DNA from: Lamellibrachia satsuma
Lineage: Eukaryota > Annelida > Polychaeta > Sabellida > Siboglinidae
Assembly: GCA_033239005.1 (NCBI GenBank)
Contig: BSQZ01000038.1
Location: 1,723,501-1,787,500, forward strand
Direction: 5' to 3'
Length of the DNA: 64,000 nt
Positions within the stretch are counted from its first letter, which is position 1. Each line of letters starts with the position of its first letter. Below, one piece after another: positions 21,761 through 55,300 of this stretch. The translations under genes were made by a program, and so were the position numbers. The notes below the pieces were generated by a model that had not been told where the DNA came from, did no database searches, and worked only from the letters and a program-made list of their open reading frames with translations.

Positions 21761-24700
21761 ATGGTTGTGGTCTTCGGAGAAAAACATGAAAAATCAGTTG
21801 AATTGGTAGCCTCGAATTGGCTCATTACCAACACAACCTTACACTGGCCGCCATTCAAGTCGACAACAGCAATCAGCAGAGCCGTGCGAGACAGGCTGGA
21901 GCTCGATCCCGCACTTTGGCAAGCGTACGATGTACGAGTGCTATGTGCATGTCGTGAGGGAACAATCTTTTTTCCTACACTTATTATGTATGGGTATATT
22001 TGACTATTTGTGCACATTATTTTTGAGATAATGTCCCAAACTAAAATAGTAACACGTCTGTAATTTGTATGGATATTATTTTTAATGCTGCACGGGCAGA
22101 TAGTATTTCGGTTATACACCTGTACATACATGCAAACATATTTTCGAAAGTTTTATCATGTTGAAAGTTGAATCTACGTTAAAAGCAAGCCTTCGAAACC
22201 ATTTCAAGTCGACACATTTGTAATGTAGTCAATGCCAACGCAGTCAATTTGTATCGTGACACAAATATTGCGATGCCTATTGCGTGGGTTTGTGTATCAT
22301 TACGACCTTCGTATGTATCTTTTTCTGCATCTGGTTGTTGATTAACCTATGCTACGTGTACCAAAGTGGGATGTTGGCCTGTGACTTGTCTTGTGATGTT
22401 TTTTCATATTTGGATAAATTATACTGTAGAAACCTACGAAGATGGGCGAAGGAAAGCACGGAGAGCGGAAGTTACGTCCGACATCCAAACAGAGGACGAA
22501 GATGATTCTAAAAGGTCAGTTAGGTGAGTTACTGAATCAGCATCAGGGTAGAACTTTTTGGCAACAGGGCCAAGGGCTGATGGCATCAGTACTAGGTACA
22601 ACAGTATGATCCACCAATTTGTTCAATTTTTATTTCTCCAAATAGCAAAGTGTTTCACCTATGGTGCAAATGATGAATGGCAGTGCTATCCTAGAATGTA
22701 TGCTAGTTTTTACTAGACAGACGGACTAGTTGATATGTGGTTTTACTAGTCTGCAACATTCCTTATTATTGGGTAGTCCCACCCGTTTCACCCCAGTGTT
22801 ATATCGGTATTGGATACTAAATTGCATTTAAGACTGTTTATCTGATTCTTACATGAGGCGTATTTGTGAATCTCGATTGCAATTTACAAACAATCAAAGC
22901 AAAAACAGCGACAACGATTGATGTCGGCGGCAGCGAAAAACACATTGACACTCGCTCCTTGACATTGGTCATTGTTCACTTAATATTTCTTGAGAATTTT
23001 CAAGGCAATATATTTCTTTAGCAACAGAAAGAGTTAACCCTGAACTCATTATAACTAAAGATCTGTATTTGCATGAAGCAACAACATGTTTGTCTGGAAA
23101 ATAGTGCCTTGATATGTAATTATGTTAATAGTATTATGTTAGTAGTATTCAACAACACATTTTATCTTTGTTCTAGAATCACACGTAAACTAGCTCGTCT
23201 AGAAGACGATAGTGAGGAGGAGAAGGAGAAGGAGGAGGAGAAGGAGAAGGAGGAGGAGAAGGAAGACGAGAAGGAGGAGAAGGATGATGACTGCGACATG
23301 GCTGTCTCCAAGAACAGAGGCAGAAGTGGGAAGAAATGCCATCCAATTTTGCAGAGAGCACTGACACCACCACCTCTTCCTGGTATTTATCTTTCTGTCA
23401 TTATAGGTGACTGTATTTTCAAAGAAATAATGCAGTATGCAACTATAATATATTCCTATGTTTTTTTTAGTCCTATATTTTTACTTCATAATTCCTATAT
23501 TTCCTATAAATTTTACACCGAAAGTGGATGGGCACACTGCACACATATGTTGAAATGAATTTCATGATACATAATTTTAACAACTTCCATTTATGACATA
23601 CGTGTGTTGTTCAGCTGTATTCAGCTGCTTGTCATCTCCAGGCATGGTTCTGTAATTCTGGCATGTTTGTTTATACCTTTGTAAATATGCACCTTACGGT
23701 TGTTTTTAGAGTTGACTGTGACTGATGACATGATTCTAAACGGGAGAAGCCAAGCTGCAACAAGGACACCACTCACCCCCAGAACACCACTCACCCCCAG
23801 AACACCACTCACCCCATAACACCAACCCAGAGGACACCAACTGGACAGTTCACAGGTAATTATACAAGAAATTGCATCATTGTGGAAGTAAAAAAATAAT
23901 ATGCATATTTGGCTTGTATTGTGTTCACCTATTGTGTTCACCTACATATTCTCAAAAAAATCATTATGGGATTTTTGTATATGCAAGATCATGTATAAGT
24001 AGAGCCTACTTTACAGTTTGGCACTAACTATGCAAATTAAAATAATACTTTCCAAATGCAGTGTCTCCTCTTGTGTGTATACTTTTCATGGTGTATGGTA
24101 TTTTTCAAATGTACTAGAGGTTCCATTTATTTTTCTGCAGCTTTCGAGAGGGAGATGCTGTCAGCAATGACAGCAATCCAAGTCACATTTGATGGTGTGG
24201 TGCGTGAGCAAGCCAGCCAGCGAAAGCTGCTTATGGCAAGTTCTGCCAGTGCGGAAATCAATGTAGAGCTGCCTGATGACTTGACCTTTCCGCTGACAAG
24301 TGTGGAAGATGTAGAGGAGCTGGAGGTCAAGCTGCTCGACAAGACCATCACAAATCATGTTTGTAGTTTAATCTTATTTCAGTGCTATTGAAATAAGATT
24401 TTTTTTATTGTTAATGCTATTCAAGAAATACCTGTGAAGTGGTGGTAGGGTTGTTAATTTTTAATGGTGGGGGTAATGCTATTATCACTTAAATTCAATT
24501 AAATTAGGATAAAAAAAATCATCTGTAAAAAAATTGCTTCCAGTCCCCCATACATTTATTTCTGGGATAGCCCTTATATTGTCATCCAAGTTATTGATAT
24601 AACACATTAAGAATAGCATAGGTCGTAATATTGATGCTTGTGGTACCCACTCAAAATTTATTTCTGATTTGAAACCTCCCCATCTACCACTACTGTGTGT

Positions 24701-24979
24701 CTATTGTCATTCAGCCATTATTTTATCCAGTTGATATTGCCATCCCCTGTAACATGGGCTTTCGTTGACATTTTGGAGTATGTTTATCTTTGCAGATGCA
24801 CGACTTAGCCATTACTGGCGGCAGTACCATGAAGGAAAATGTGCGGCGAGTAATGTCCCATGTGGTGGACCATGCTGTTGCCCTCCAGTACAACTAGGCT
24901 GGCAAAAGTGGCTGGAAGAGTCACACGGATGACATCAAAAGGGCATTCGGCAGTCTACTGTTGAGTAGCGTGATTAAAC
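21761..24979 (+). pseudogene. DUF4806-domain protein gene, six exons, with one frameshift and one nonsense codon
   Basis: Exons read 21761-21953, 22430-22523, 23177-23382, 23710-23855, 24141-24358 and 24796-24979, with GT-AG ends and matching phases. The N-terminal module (KSVELVASNWL, LHWPPFKS, LWQAYDVRVLC) and next exon (TYEDGRRKARRAEVTSDIQT) match the conserved start of animal DUF4806 proteins. An acidic Glu/Lys tract and Thr-Pro repeats follow. Then come FPLTSVEDVEELEVKLLD and the domain core LAITGGSTMKENVRRVM. Function of the family is unknown. An 18-bp repeat in exon 4 has lost one base, giving TAA at 23817. A TAG at 24895-24897 stands where a Trp is usual, and homology continues past it. 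It is either a recent pseudogene or a gene with assembly errors. The last exon ends at a good donor and no following exon was found. Confidence 0.75.
24540..24780 (-). pseudogene. CR1-type RT fragment in the last DUF4806 intron
   Basis: The minus strand reads KAHVTGDGNINWI...WLTD, then WVPQASILRPMLFLM and INNLDDNI, parallel to the CR1 at 16430-16620. It is heavily decayed. Part of it is also present in the duplicated segment at 1860, so the LINE inserted before the duplication. Confidence 0.65.
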
Positions 24980-25079
24980 GTATGTACCATTATAATTTTT
25001 GTTACTTACATACAGCACATAACAATTGGGAAAAAAGATTAACAATTGTTAGGGATTAATTAATTAATATGACTGAAAA

Positions 25080-25335
25080 AAATAAAACTTCCATAGCGCA
25101 TAAATCCTCAGGGGCATTGAGCACAGAAGTGCAACAAACTGAAATCGTTAAATATGATATCGTAAAAAAAATATTGTGAACAGGGACATGCAAGAATCAT
25201 CATAGTGAGGGAACGCCAAGGATTTAGGGTAGAAATGCAATTTCAAAAATATATGTATTGAGGAAGGTAGCCAGAGTTTTATATGGTGTTAAAGTGATGG
25301 GTTCATTCTATTTTTGTTTTATATACATCAATCCA
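25080..25335 (-). pseudogene. Decayed LINE 3' end
   Basis: The minus strand reads NEPITLTPYKTLATFLNTY and onward, resembling the end of the LINE at 42640-43130. Wording in the 3' UTR (AAACTGAAATCGTTAA, ACAGGGACATGCAAGAATCAT) is also shared. Low but consistent similarity. Confidence 0.45.
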
Positions 25336-25865
25336 AACCATGGTTGAAGCACAGTAGGCTAAACAAGTATAACGATGTTTATTTAAACATAACAGTTCTG
25401 CCAACCATAGTACATTACGTAGCCATTAAAAAGTCTCTGTATCAGGTTGTATATAGGGCCATTACAGCAAACCCTACGTTTTCATGTGAAATCATGTTAA
25501 TAACACTGAGTTGTTGATAATAAAAAGGTGGATTGGACGGCCGTTGTAACAAACACATACTTATTATCATTTTGGTTGAAATTTTGTAATTTCCCTTTAA
25601 ATATTAATAAATACAAAAATAATAATTGTTACGAATAATTAATACTACAGGCTTATCTCTAAAAACCTAGAACTTTCAAAGGGTGCACTAGTTACATCTC
25701 GATTGGATAAAATAACTGTTACACAAATATAACACTGGTGGTTAGAGCAAACGTGTACATGTTTCAGGGGCCATTCTAAGAAACCCGCTTTTAGAAAAAG
25801 CCACAGACTGTGACGTCCAGAAAGAGATGATGGTATGGCTAAGGAACCCCGGTGACAGGCACGGT
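25336..25865. other. No recognised gene
   Basis: AT-rich, low-copy-looking DNA; nothing supportable. Confidence 0.4.
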
Positions 25866-26698
25866 GGGAGGAAGAGAAGAGCAGTGGATTGATGGAGGAG
25901 CAAGGGGAGGCAGCAGTGGCTTTGATGGAGGAGCAAGGGGAGGCAGCAGTGGCTTTGATGGAGGAGCAAGGGGAGGCAGCAGTGGCTTTGATGGAGGAGC
26001 AAGGGAGGGAGGCAGCAGTAGCTTTGATGGAGGAGCAAGGGAGGCAGCAGTGGCTTTGATGGAGGAGCAAGGGAGGGACCAGTGGCTTTGATGGAGGAGC
26101 AAGGGAGGCAGCAGTGGCTTTGATGGAGGAGCAAGGGAGGCAGCAGTGGCTTTGATGGAGGAGCAAGGGAGGCAGCAGTGGCTTTGATGGGGGAGCAAGG
26201 GAGGGCAGCAGTGGCTTTGATGGAGGAGCAAGGGAGGCAGCAGTGGCTTTGGTGGAGGAGCAAGGGAGGCAGCAGTGGCTTTGATGGAGGAGCAAGGGAG
26301 GCAGCAGTGGCTTTGATGGAGGAGCAAGGGAGGCAGCAGTGGCTTTGATGGAGGAGCAAGGAAGGCAGCTGTGGCTTTGATGGAGGAGCAAGGGGAGGCA
26401 GCAGTGGCTTTGATGGAGGAGCAAGGGAGGCAGCTGTGGCTTTGATGGAGGAGCAAGGGAGGCAGCAGTGGCTTTGATGGAGGAGCAAGGGAGGCAGCAG
26501 TGGCTTTGATGGAGGAGCAAGAGAGGGCAGCAGTGGCTTTGATGGAGGAGCAAGGGAGGCAGCGGTGGCTTTGATGGAGGAGCAAGGGAGGCAGCTGTGG
26601 CTTTGATGGAGGAGCAAGGGAAGCAGCAGTGGCTTTGATGGAGGAGCAAGGGAGGGCAGCAGTGGCTTTGATGGAGGAGCAAGGGAGGCAGCAGCAGG
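25866..26698. repeat. 32-bp minisatellite, about 26 copies
   Basis: The unit is GGCAGCAGTGGCTTTGATGG followed by AGGAGCAAGGGA, with 31-33-bp variants. A 454-codon antisense frame and others across it follow from a repeat without stops. No start context, domain or splice evidence supports a protein. Confidence 0.92.
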
Positions 26699-26814
26699 AT
26701 CAATGAGTCTGCTTGAATTGTGACAATTTCAGAAATAAAGCTGCGTGCATTGTATGTCACATCGATCTTGGTGTTTGTTGCTACCTCACTGCTATGTAGA
26801 CCCAGTAATGGGCC

Positions 26815-27065
26815 ACCAACATTCAAGTCAGTACCGGCATGCTGTACTGGCCCAGTACTGTGCCAATGCCCTTTTCCAGTATTGAACCACCACCATTCCA
26901 GTATATTGCCAGTACTGGGCCAGTACAGCATGCCGGTATTGGCCCAGTACTGGGCCACTACCGTTCCAGTACTGGCCCAGTACAGTATGCCGGTACCGGC
27001 CCAATTCACAGTCTCTGTGCAGAACTGCGGTAGTTACTGGGCCAGTACAGACCCATTACAGTCAT
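26815..27065. repeat. Palindrome-rich repeat related to the 7.2-8.7 kb array
   Basis: CCAGTACTGGGCC and GGCCCAGTACTGG alternate with CAGCATGCCGGTA words, so the region can fold on itself in many registers. The core matches the array at 7190-8675. Confidence 0.7.
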
Positions 27066-27515
27066 GTTTCCTGGGAGCATGTTGCTGATTACGTTGGTGC
27101 GCCGATAAGGTGCAGACAACTCTCTTCACCGCTGCCTGAAGTTGACTGCCTAATGCCCTGTCATATCAATATCTCATGTTGAGTGTACAGTGCACCTTCA
27201 TACCACTGTCAAATGTTGGCTGCCTATTGCCTCATAAAAGTCAGAAAACTTTACCTGTTGTCAGTTGCGTTGGTGCGCCGATTATCAGCGAGTCCGACCA
27301 GTGACTGACAACGATCTTGCCTTTGTAGTAGTCGAGTGACTCCTGCAGTTGGTTCACGCTTAACCGAAGGTGGCATGATTGATGGCGAGTGAAGATTAAT
27401 GGTTCACGCCGTAGTTTAATATCGTGGTGGATATAATATCTACAAAGACAATCAGTCAATTAATACTGTTGTATGTTTTACCTAAGATTAAACATACAGA
27501 GTTCGTTATTTGTTG
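27066..27515 (+). repeat. Second copy of the 2237-2990 dispersed repeat
   Basis: It has the same GTTGGTGCGCCGATAAGGTG block, ~38-bp units with TGCCTAATGCCC, GACAACGATCTTGCCTTTGT block and GAGTTCGTTATT end, in the same order. Confidence 0.65.
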
Positions 27516-27715
27516 TAAAGTATTACGGTGCTGTCCTGGTGAAACTAATTAGGCTAATCCGCCGCTTAGTGGATTGAATGTATTACAGAAGTATTATCGG
27601 CAAATTAAAACCAACACGACTTTGGAGAAGCACGATCTTTGTTTCAAAGGAGGATGCCGCTGCAAGGAATCTATGCAGTCGAGCTTACTTACGCCGAAAC
27701 TACTACGACATCGAG

Positions 27716-27872
27716 CCTACCGACACCGAGCTTACTGACACTGAGTCTACTGACACCGAGCTTACTGACACTGAGCCTACTGACACCTAGCCTACTGACA
27801 CCGAGTCTACTGACACCTAGCCTACTGACACCGAGCCTACTGACAGCGAGCCTACTGACACCGAGCCTACAA
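27716..27872. repeat. 15-bp minisatellite
   Basis: About ten copies of GAGCCTACTGACACC. The preceding open stretch (27578-27790) has no recognised domain. Confidence 0.9.
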
Positions 27873-27879
27873 CAACATC

Positions 27880-28495
27880 ATATGACACAAATGGTTCTCC
27901 TTCTTTTACTCTCAGCTGTATCATTTCCTTCACCAGTTCTTGTGAGTTTTCTGTGTGGTGTTCTGTTTTTCCAACAAGTGGTTGTAGTATGTTGGTCAAT
28001 TCCTTTGATACTCTGTATGCTATTGTCTGTGTGTAGTCGACAATTGGTCTGAGTGGCACTCCTTCCTTATGGATTTTTGGTGATCCATACATCCGTGGTA
28101 CTTTTTCTAGCGTAGGATACAAGTACAATAGTACTGATCTTTGGTGATCTTCCCCTCCTTCTCCAAAGAATTTACCATTCTGATTAGTTCTGCCTTATAC
28201 TTCTTGGTCGGATCCTTCTTTAATTTCTCAAACGTCGCTTTGTCATTTAGTATTTCTTTAATTGTTCTTGGTATTCTTTAGTTTCCATGATGACTGTGGC
28301 CTTTCCCTTGTCCGCAGGGATTGTGGTGATGGAATTCTCTTTCTGTAGCCCTTTTAAAGTTGTTCTCTCCTGTTTGGTTAGGTTTTGTTTTGGAGCTTTT
28401 GCTGGCTTCAGAACTCCCGCGATGTCTGCACGAAGTTTGTCTTTTTATTCTTGTGGTAGGCTCCATGTCGCTTGTTCTGCCGCTACGACCACGGG
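27880..28495 (-). pseudogene. Penelope-like retroelement reverse transcriptase fragment
   Basis: The minus strand reads LTKQERTTLKGLQKEN, then PADKGKATVIMETKEYQ, then VPRMYGSPKIHKEGVPLRPI, and TEHHTENSQELVKEM ending FVSYDVV. PADKG and PRxYGxPKIHK are hallmarks of Penelope-like RTs. The pieces lie in different frames and the palm with the catalytic aspartates is absent. Confidence 0.85.
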
Positions 28496-28559
28496 CAACT
28501 GAATCAAGTTGGGCCTTTGTAACTAATAGCTACTAAAGGGTATGCAACATGGAATGCCG

Positions 28560-29010
28560 CCACTCATCTTTCAACATCCGCATCTGAGCTTTGCACTTGA
28601 TTATTGATATGAACTTCTCTTGTATTCCATAGTATCTCATTGGCGTCCAAACTAGTCTTACGGTATAAGCTATCGAAGTCAATAAAATTAGTGTAAACAG
28701 GAGAGTTCCATTCTATTGACTGTTCTATTATAATGCGAAGTGTTGTTATCTGGTCGGTATATGATCTTTCCTGACGAAAGCTGCCTGATGGTCCCTTAGT
28801 TTTGAGTCGAGTGCCATTCTCAGCCTCTCCAGAACGATTCTGTTTAGCCCTGGTGTGCGGATATACTTCAGGGACCTGGGGCATATCAGCGCAGGTATAT
28901 GCAAAAATACATCGCGTATTTCAGGCCTTTGCTGCAGAGCAGAATCCAAACTGAAATGATATATTCCAGACGTCAGAACATCATACAGCTTATGAGGTAT
29001 ATCCATAGGT
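28560..29010 (-). pseudogene. LINE RT fragment (RTE-like)
   Basis: The minus strand shows LNRIVLERLRMALDSKLRDH followed by QAAF, then in another frame DQITTLRIIIEQSIEWNS and FIDFDSLYRKTSLD. This is the same region as [19 protein letters not shown] in the RTE at 53257-56539, from a different family member. Confidence 0.75.
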
Positions 29011-29243
29011 ATTAGTTGGGGTCAAATGCGCCCATATAAGTAAGATAAACATTTTCTATGCACAACGCATGTTAACGCACACAACCAATTTAGGGTACCA
29101 ATTATTGGGTAATTGAGGGTATGTATTTCTCAAAACGCCCTTTTACGATAAAGGGTAGATACTGAGAGGTCCTGTTGATCTGTGAATCAAATGTGTTAGT
29201 GAATGCATCATGCCATCATGCTGAGTAAATGAACTACTCTACT

Positions 29244-29248
<5 letters not shown>

Positions 29249-29276
<28 letters not shown>
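29249..29276. repeat. (TA)n microsatellite
   Basis: A TA run of 28 bp. Confidence 0.95.
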
Positions 29277-29280
<4 letters not shown>

Positions 29281-29413
29281 ACACGACCGGCTGGGGAAGA
29301 TCGTAAATTTGACCGTACATGTGGTCTATTGCTGAACATTTTATTTGTGCATCGACAATACCAGACGCTTATTAAAAAAATTCACGCACGCACGCGAGCG
29401 CACGCACACACAT

Positions 29414-29578
29414 CAAATGTGGAAATTATATCTGCCTATGAAAATAAACCTGTCAAGGTGGCCGGAAGCCCGGACGTTAAGCTTGGTTGTTGAATCTGTC
29501 GAAGAGTAAATGTATCATTGGATGTGATAAATCGTCGTAGCAAGTTGTTACATGCCTGTTTTTGAATTGTGAACAATA
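29414..29578 (+). pseudogene. Truncated copy of the sulfotransferase 3' end
   Basis: The frame ISAYENKPVKVAGSPDVKLGC then stop parallels the last residues of the gene at 4864 (LSAYEHDPVKVTDSSDVVAGC then stop). Similarity continues about 90 bp into the 3' UTR, with shared GTTGTTGAATC, GATCGTCGTAGCAAGTTG-like and TGCCTGTTTT words. Upstream of 29414 the sequence is a CA-rich repeat, so only the extreme C terminus is left. Confidence 0.8.
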
Positions 29579-29774
29579 TTACTTCACCTTATGAGACCAG
29601 TCTCAACCGCTCTCTCACTCATGTCGACCACTGAGGTAGAACACTGCTGGCTCCAATCATCTGTCTCCAGATGCCTCTGTCCCTCGTTACCAATGTTCTC
29701 CAGGCTCCAGTGCCTCATCTTCCCTTGTGCAGTCAATAAATGTTAGGCTATATTTGGATTCAGCCTACTGTTAC

Positions 29775-30085
29775 GTTTCCCATTGGTGAGCATGCTTGTC
29801 GAGTTTGGTAAAAATCACATATTTCTAACTCTTAAAATGGCTGAACGTGCCATACCCGTCAATGTTTACCAATTTCTGCATCAATTACTACGCACACGTG
29901 CCTTGTAGCGAAAAAATTGCCAAAAAACCTTCCGCCTATTGAAATCATCTAAAAATCCACGGTTACGCTGCCAACATGTTCTACCAGCAAACTTGCCAAC
30001 GTGTCTGCTCAAATGCAGTCATGTCAGATGATGATTTTTTTTAGTACACATCTAAAATTACTGTGCCCTACATTCGTCTAACTGA
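29775..30085 (+). repeat. Dispersed repeat family B, copy 2 (inverted relative to 10.9 kb)
   Basis: Matches the minus strand of 10870-11143. It contains the tract MAERAIPVNVYQFLHQLLRT then a stop, then RKNCQKTFRLLKSSKNPRL and on to a TGA at about 30030. Confidence 0.6.
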
Positions 30086-30509
30086 GGCAAGATCCCTGGA
30101 CTACCTTGGCTTGTTCCTCGGTGTGCTGGCTGCAACGGGATTGATCATTGATGTCACGGCATCGTTGTGTCTGTAGGAGGCCTAGTGCCCAGCAAATATG
30201 CCAATAAGCCCAGATCCGCCCCCTGCCGTGTGTGTGAATCATTTAGAGGGTGAAATACGACAGACGCACCCTCTATACGTGTATATTTTCTGACAACCAT
30301 ACACAAATTACGACATATCTTACAATCATATGTATGCGTGCGTAACACGCCAACACATGCCCGTCGTCAGAATTTTGAAAAGGTTTCGAAACACAATCAG
30401 TCGACGATTGATGTGATGATTTTTGAAGAAAAAAATTTATTCCCTCGTTCAAACCCCCCGTCAATATTTGTAATTGTCTGGTTTGATGTCATTTGTCACA
30501 TATCCAACA

Positions 30510-30515
30510 TTTATT
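30510..30515 (-). terminator. Candidate poly(A) signal of RAD9
   Basis: AATAAA on the minus strand, about 175 bases after the RAD9 stop codon. Confidence 0.5.
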
Positions 30516-30690
30516 GTCACTACATAATATAATTAAAACGATGCAACAATGAAAAATGCATTTCGTCATACTCTGAATAATTTGGAATCAGACAATGCGC
30601 ATTCATCATAAAACTGTTCAATTGTAAGGTCAGTATGTCTTAATCTAATAAATGTCACGGCTGGCTATGTAGGAGAGCTGCTTCAAGCAA

Positions 30691-52125
<21,435 letters not shown>

Positions 52126-52354
52126 TTTAAAAGTACGATGTCACGAGGCAATAAAAAACACAATGAATATAAACAAATCATCACGGTTTTGTAACGCAGA
52201 TTTTTGTAAACAATCCTGCAAGGCGCCAGTGCGTGGTAGTGTTACACTATATGTGATTGGTGCTCGTGCTTCGCAGTCCGGGCACAGTAGCCAATAGAAA
52301 TTGTCATTACAGTTATCATTTGAGGGGAGTTGTCAACGCGTTTAAGGTGTCAAA
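52126..52354. promoter_or_regulatory. Shared bidirectional promoter of RAD9 and VPS29
   Basis: 229 bp separate the ATG of RAD9 (minus) from that of VPS29 (plus). ATTGG lies at 52256-52260 and CCAAT at 52291-52295, NF-Y-type boxes in opposite orientation 30 bp apart. A short GC-rich patch (GGCGCCAGTGCG) is at 52222-52233. I see no TATA box. All these features fit a bidirectional housekeeping promoter. Confidence 0.75.
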
Positions 52355-55300
52355 ATGGTAAGTCACAAGACCTGCTCTTTTTTGAGGTATTTCAGCGTTT
52401 TAGCAATATATATTTATGCACTGCAATGCGTGTGGGTGATATTGTATCTCCCCATTGTGTACAACCCATTCTGAATGGTAACGTGGATGAATTTGATAAA
52501 TAAATGATTTATTTTTGGGCGATAAAACGTGGTGAAACGACGATGACGATGTCTTCAATTATAAAACCGACACTGGTGTCATGACATTACTGATTAGCTC
52601 TTTGTATGATTTACTATCTACTGATTAAGGACAATCTGTCAAGTTACTACAGCCACGGCACAAACCAAAAGACATAACCTTTGTTATATTTCGCTTCTAA
52701 CCTTGTTTATCAATACACGAACACGGTCACAGACAAATGTTGAAATGACAAAATATGCCATGGCATGGGTGTCGGATGTTTTGGCCTATAACGGGTTGGA
52801 CCCATGGGCCAAACCAACCGTTTTGGCAATCAGTGAACTGTGAAATGTTCTCGCTTGCATGGGCTGAATCAACTGTGTATGTAACCAGTGCCAGCAGGCT
52901 CCATGGACCATGGGTTGAAATGACTTTTGTATTCTAACTGGGAAATAGGCTCCGTGGACCTTATTTGATATTATTTTTTTTATTTTCGCTAAATTGACTG
53001 AGTTTACTATTTGTGACGCTAAATTATTAGCGTTTTCGAACTATTTTTGATCAAAGTTTGGATCATTATTTTATCATGTCAAGCACTTTCTGCTACTTGG
53101 TGGATATTGCTGTATGATAATCTATATAGTATTACACTAACTCTGGGGGCAATCTGGCAATATCACCTCCCATCTCTGACACCCACTCGTATCTTTCTGC
53201 GTTCCTTCACCTTCTTGCACCAGTGGCGCTGTATTTAAAAAAACACAAAATAATTACCTTACCTTACCTATCCCTTCGGGCCCAGTGGCCCATAAGGCCG
53301 AAGTGAATCTCCTCCATCTTGTTCTGTCAGCTGCTACACGTCTGGCTTCGCTCCAGCTATTCCACCCCAGTATACGTCTTTCACCCTCAATAGTCGATCG
53401 CCACGTTGTCTTTGGTCGCCCAACCTTTCTTCTACCTTCAGGTGTCCAGGTCAGTGCAGTCTCACAGTTGCTGTTTTTCTCCATTCGTAGGATATGTCCT
53501 ACCCACTTCCATCTTTTTAACTTGACCTCAGTGCTGATTGTTTTCAATTTTGTTTTTGCCAGAATATCTTGATTTGATACAACGTATGGCCATCGAATTT
53601 GTAGGATTCGTCTTAAACACTTGAAAAAAAATGTATCTAACTTTCTGTTGTCTCCTTCGTTAATTTTCCATGTTTCACTTCCATATAACAACACTGGTTT
53701 AACAAGTGTGTTAAAAAGCCTCAATTTCGATCTCAATGTGTATATATTTGAACTCCATATCTGCTTTAGTTTCATGAAGGATACCCTCGCTTTACAAATT
53801 CTGTTAACAATGCCATCGCCGCCTCCTCCTTGCTTACTAACGTTCGCACCCAGGTAGTTATACTTGTCCACTTCCTTTAGCTCTTGATCATCGATTAGTA
53901 CTCTGTTTTCGCACTTGCTGTTTATCCTCAATATTTGAGTTTTCTTTTTATTTATTCTTAGTCCTGTCCTTGCTGCAAATTGATTCAGTTGTCTTGTCTT
54001 TGTTTGCGTGTGTGTATAGCATGATGACATGAGTGCTATGTCGTCGGCAAAGTCCAGGTCCTCTAGTTTTGACGTGAAGTTCCATCTTATTCCTGTTTTG
54101 TTTCCCGCTGTTGTGTTTCTCATTATCCAGTCCACTACTATCAAGAAGATAAATCCAGACATTACATCTCCTTGTTTAACTCCAGTTTTGACCTTGAACC
54201 ACTCAGATTCCTCACCTTCGTCTAACACTGTACATTCACTATCTTCGTATAACATCTCTACCATGTGGATTATCTTGCATGGAATTCCATAGCTCTCCAT
54301 AATTTTCCATAGACTCTCTCGGTGCACTGAGTCAAATGCTTTTTCAAAATCCATAAACGTGATGTATAGAGTTGCCTGCCATTCCACTACCTGTTCTGTA
54401 ATATTTCGTAAAATAAATATCTGTTCTACTGTGCTTCTCCCAATTCTGAAACCTGCTTGTTCGTATCTCAATTTGCTGTTAACTCCATCTCTTATTCTGT
54501 CAATGAGTACTCTTCCGAATACTTTACTAGGAACAGATGTCAAAGTAATTCCTCTCTGTCAGGTCACCTTTCTTCGGTATTTTAACTATCAGTCCCTGCT
54601 TCCACTTTTTCGGCACTTTCTCTTGTTCCCAAAATGTTCTGAATGATATAACAAACCATTTCTCTGTTGTATTCATGTCTGCTTTTAATAATTCTGCTGT
54701 AAGTTCATCCTTGCCCCTGCTTTACTGTTTTTCATCTTCCTTAGCGCTGTTCTAATTTCTGCCTTTGTTATTGGGTCAGTGCTGATTTCGTTTATGATCG
54801 GATCTATCTCCACATCTGTTACAGGGTCATCAGGTATAGGTCTATTAAGGATTTCCTCAAAGTGTTCTTTCCATCGCTTCCTTCTGGCCAATCCTTCCGT
54901 TATTAAGTTTCCACCTTTGTCTTTCACTGCATTTGTTGTCTTACGTTTGTCATTACTGAGGGTTTTTGTAATATCATACACTTCTTTCATTCTTCCATTA
55001 TGTGCTGCTTCCTCTGCTTCCATGGCAAGGTGGTCAACCCACTTCCTCTTGTCTTGTCTCATGCTCTTCTTCACTTCTTTGTCTTTACACCTATATTTAT
55101 CCATGTAATTCTGCTTAATCCTGTCTGACTTTGTCTGCTCGATGTTGTTCTTCAGTCGTTTTCTCTCTTCTACTAACCCCCACGACTCCTTGCTGATCCA
55201 TGGTTTTTGCGCTTTCTTTTTGTACCCCAGTACTTCTTGAGCTGTTTCTTTGTATGCATCCTCAAAGTCTTGCCATTGTTTCTCAACTTCTTCATCGCCT

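Noticed and set aside
21685..22131. Minus-strand 148-codon frame
   Set aside because: It is antisense to the first DUF4806 exon, which has family-specific motifs on the plus strand.
24056..24391. A stand-alone 111-codon gene
   Set aside because: Its middle is exon 5 of the DUF4806 gene; the ends of the frame are intron sequence.
25645..27009. Long antisense open frame of 454 codons
   Set aside because: It lies almost wholly in the 32-bp minisatellite; the repeat lacks stops in several frames, and no domain or splice signal supports a protein.
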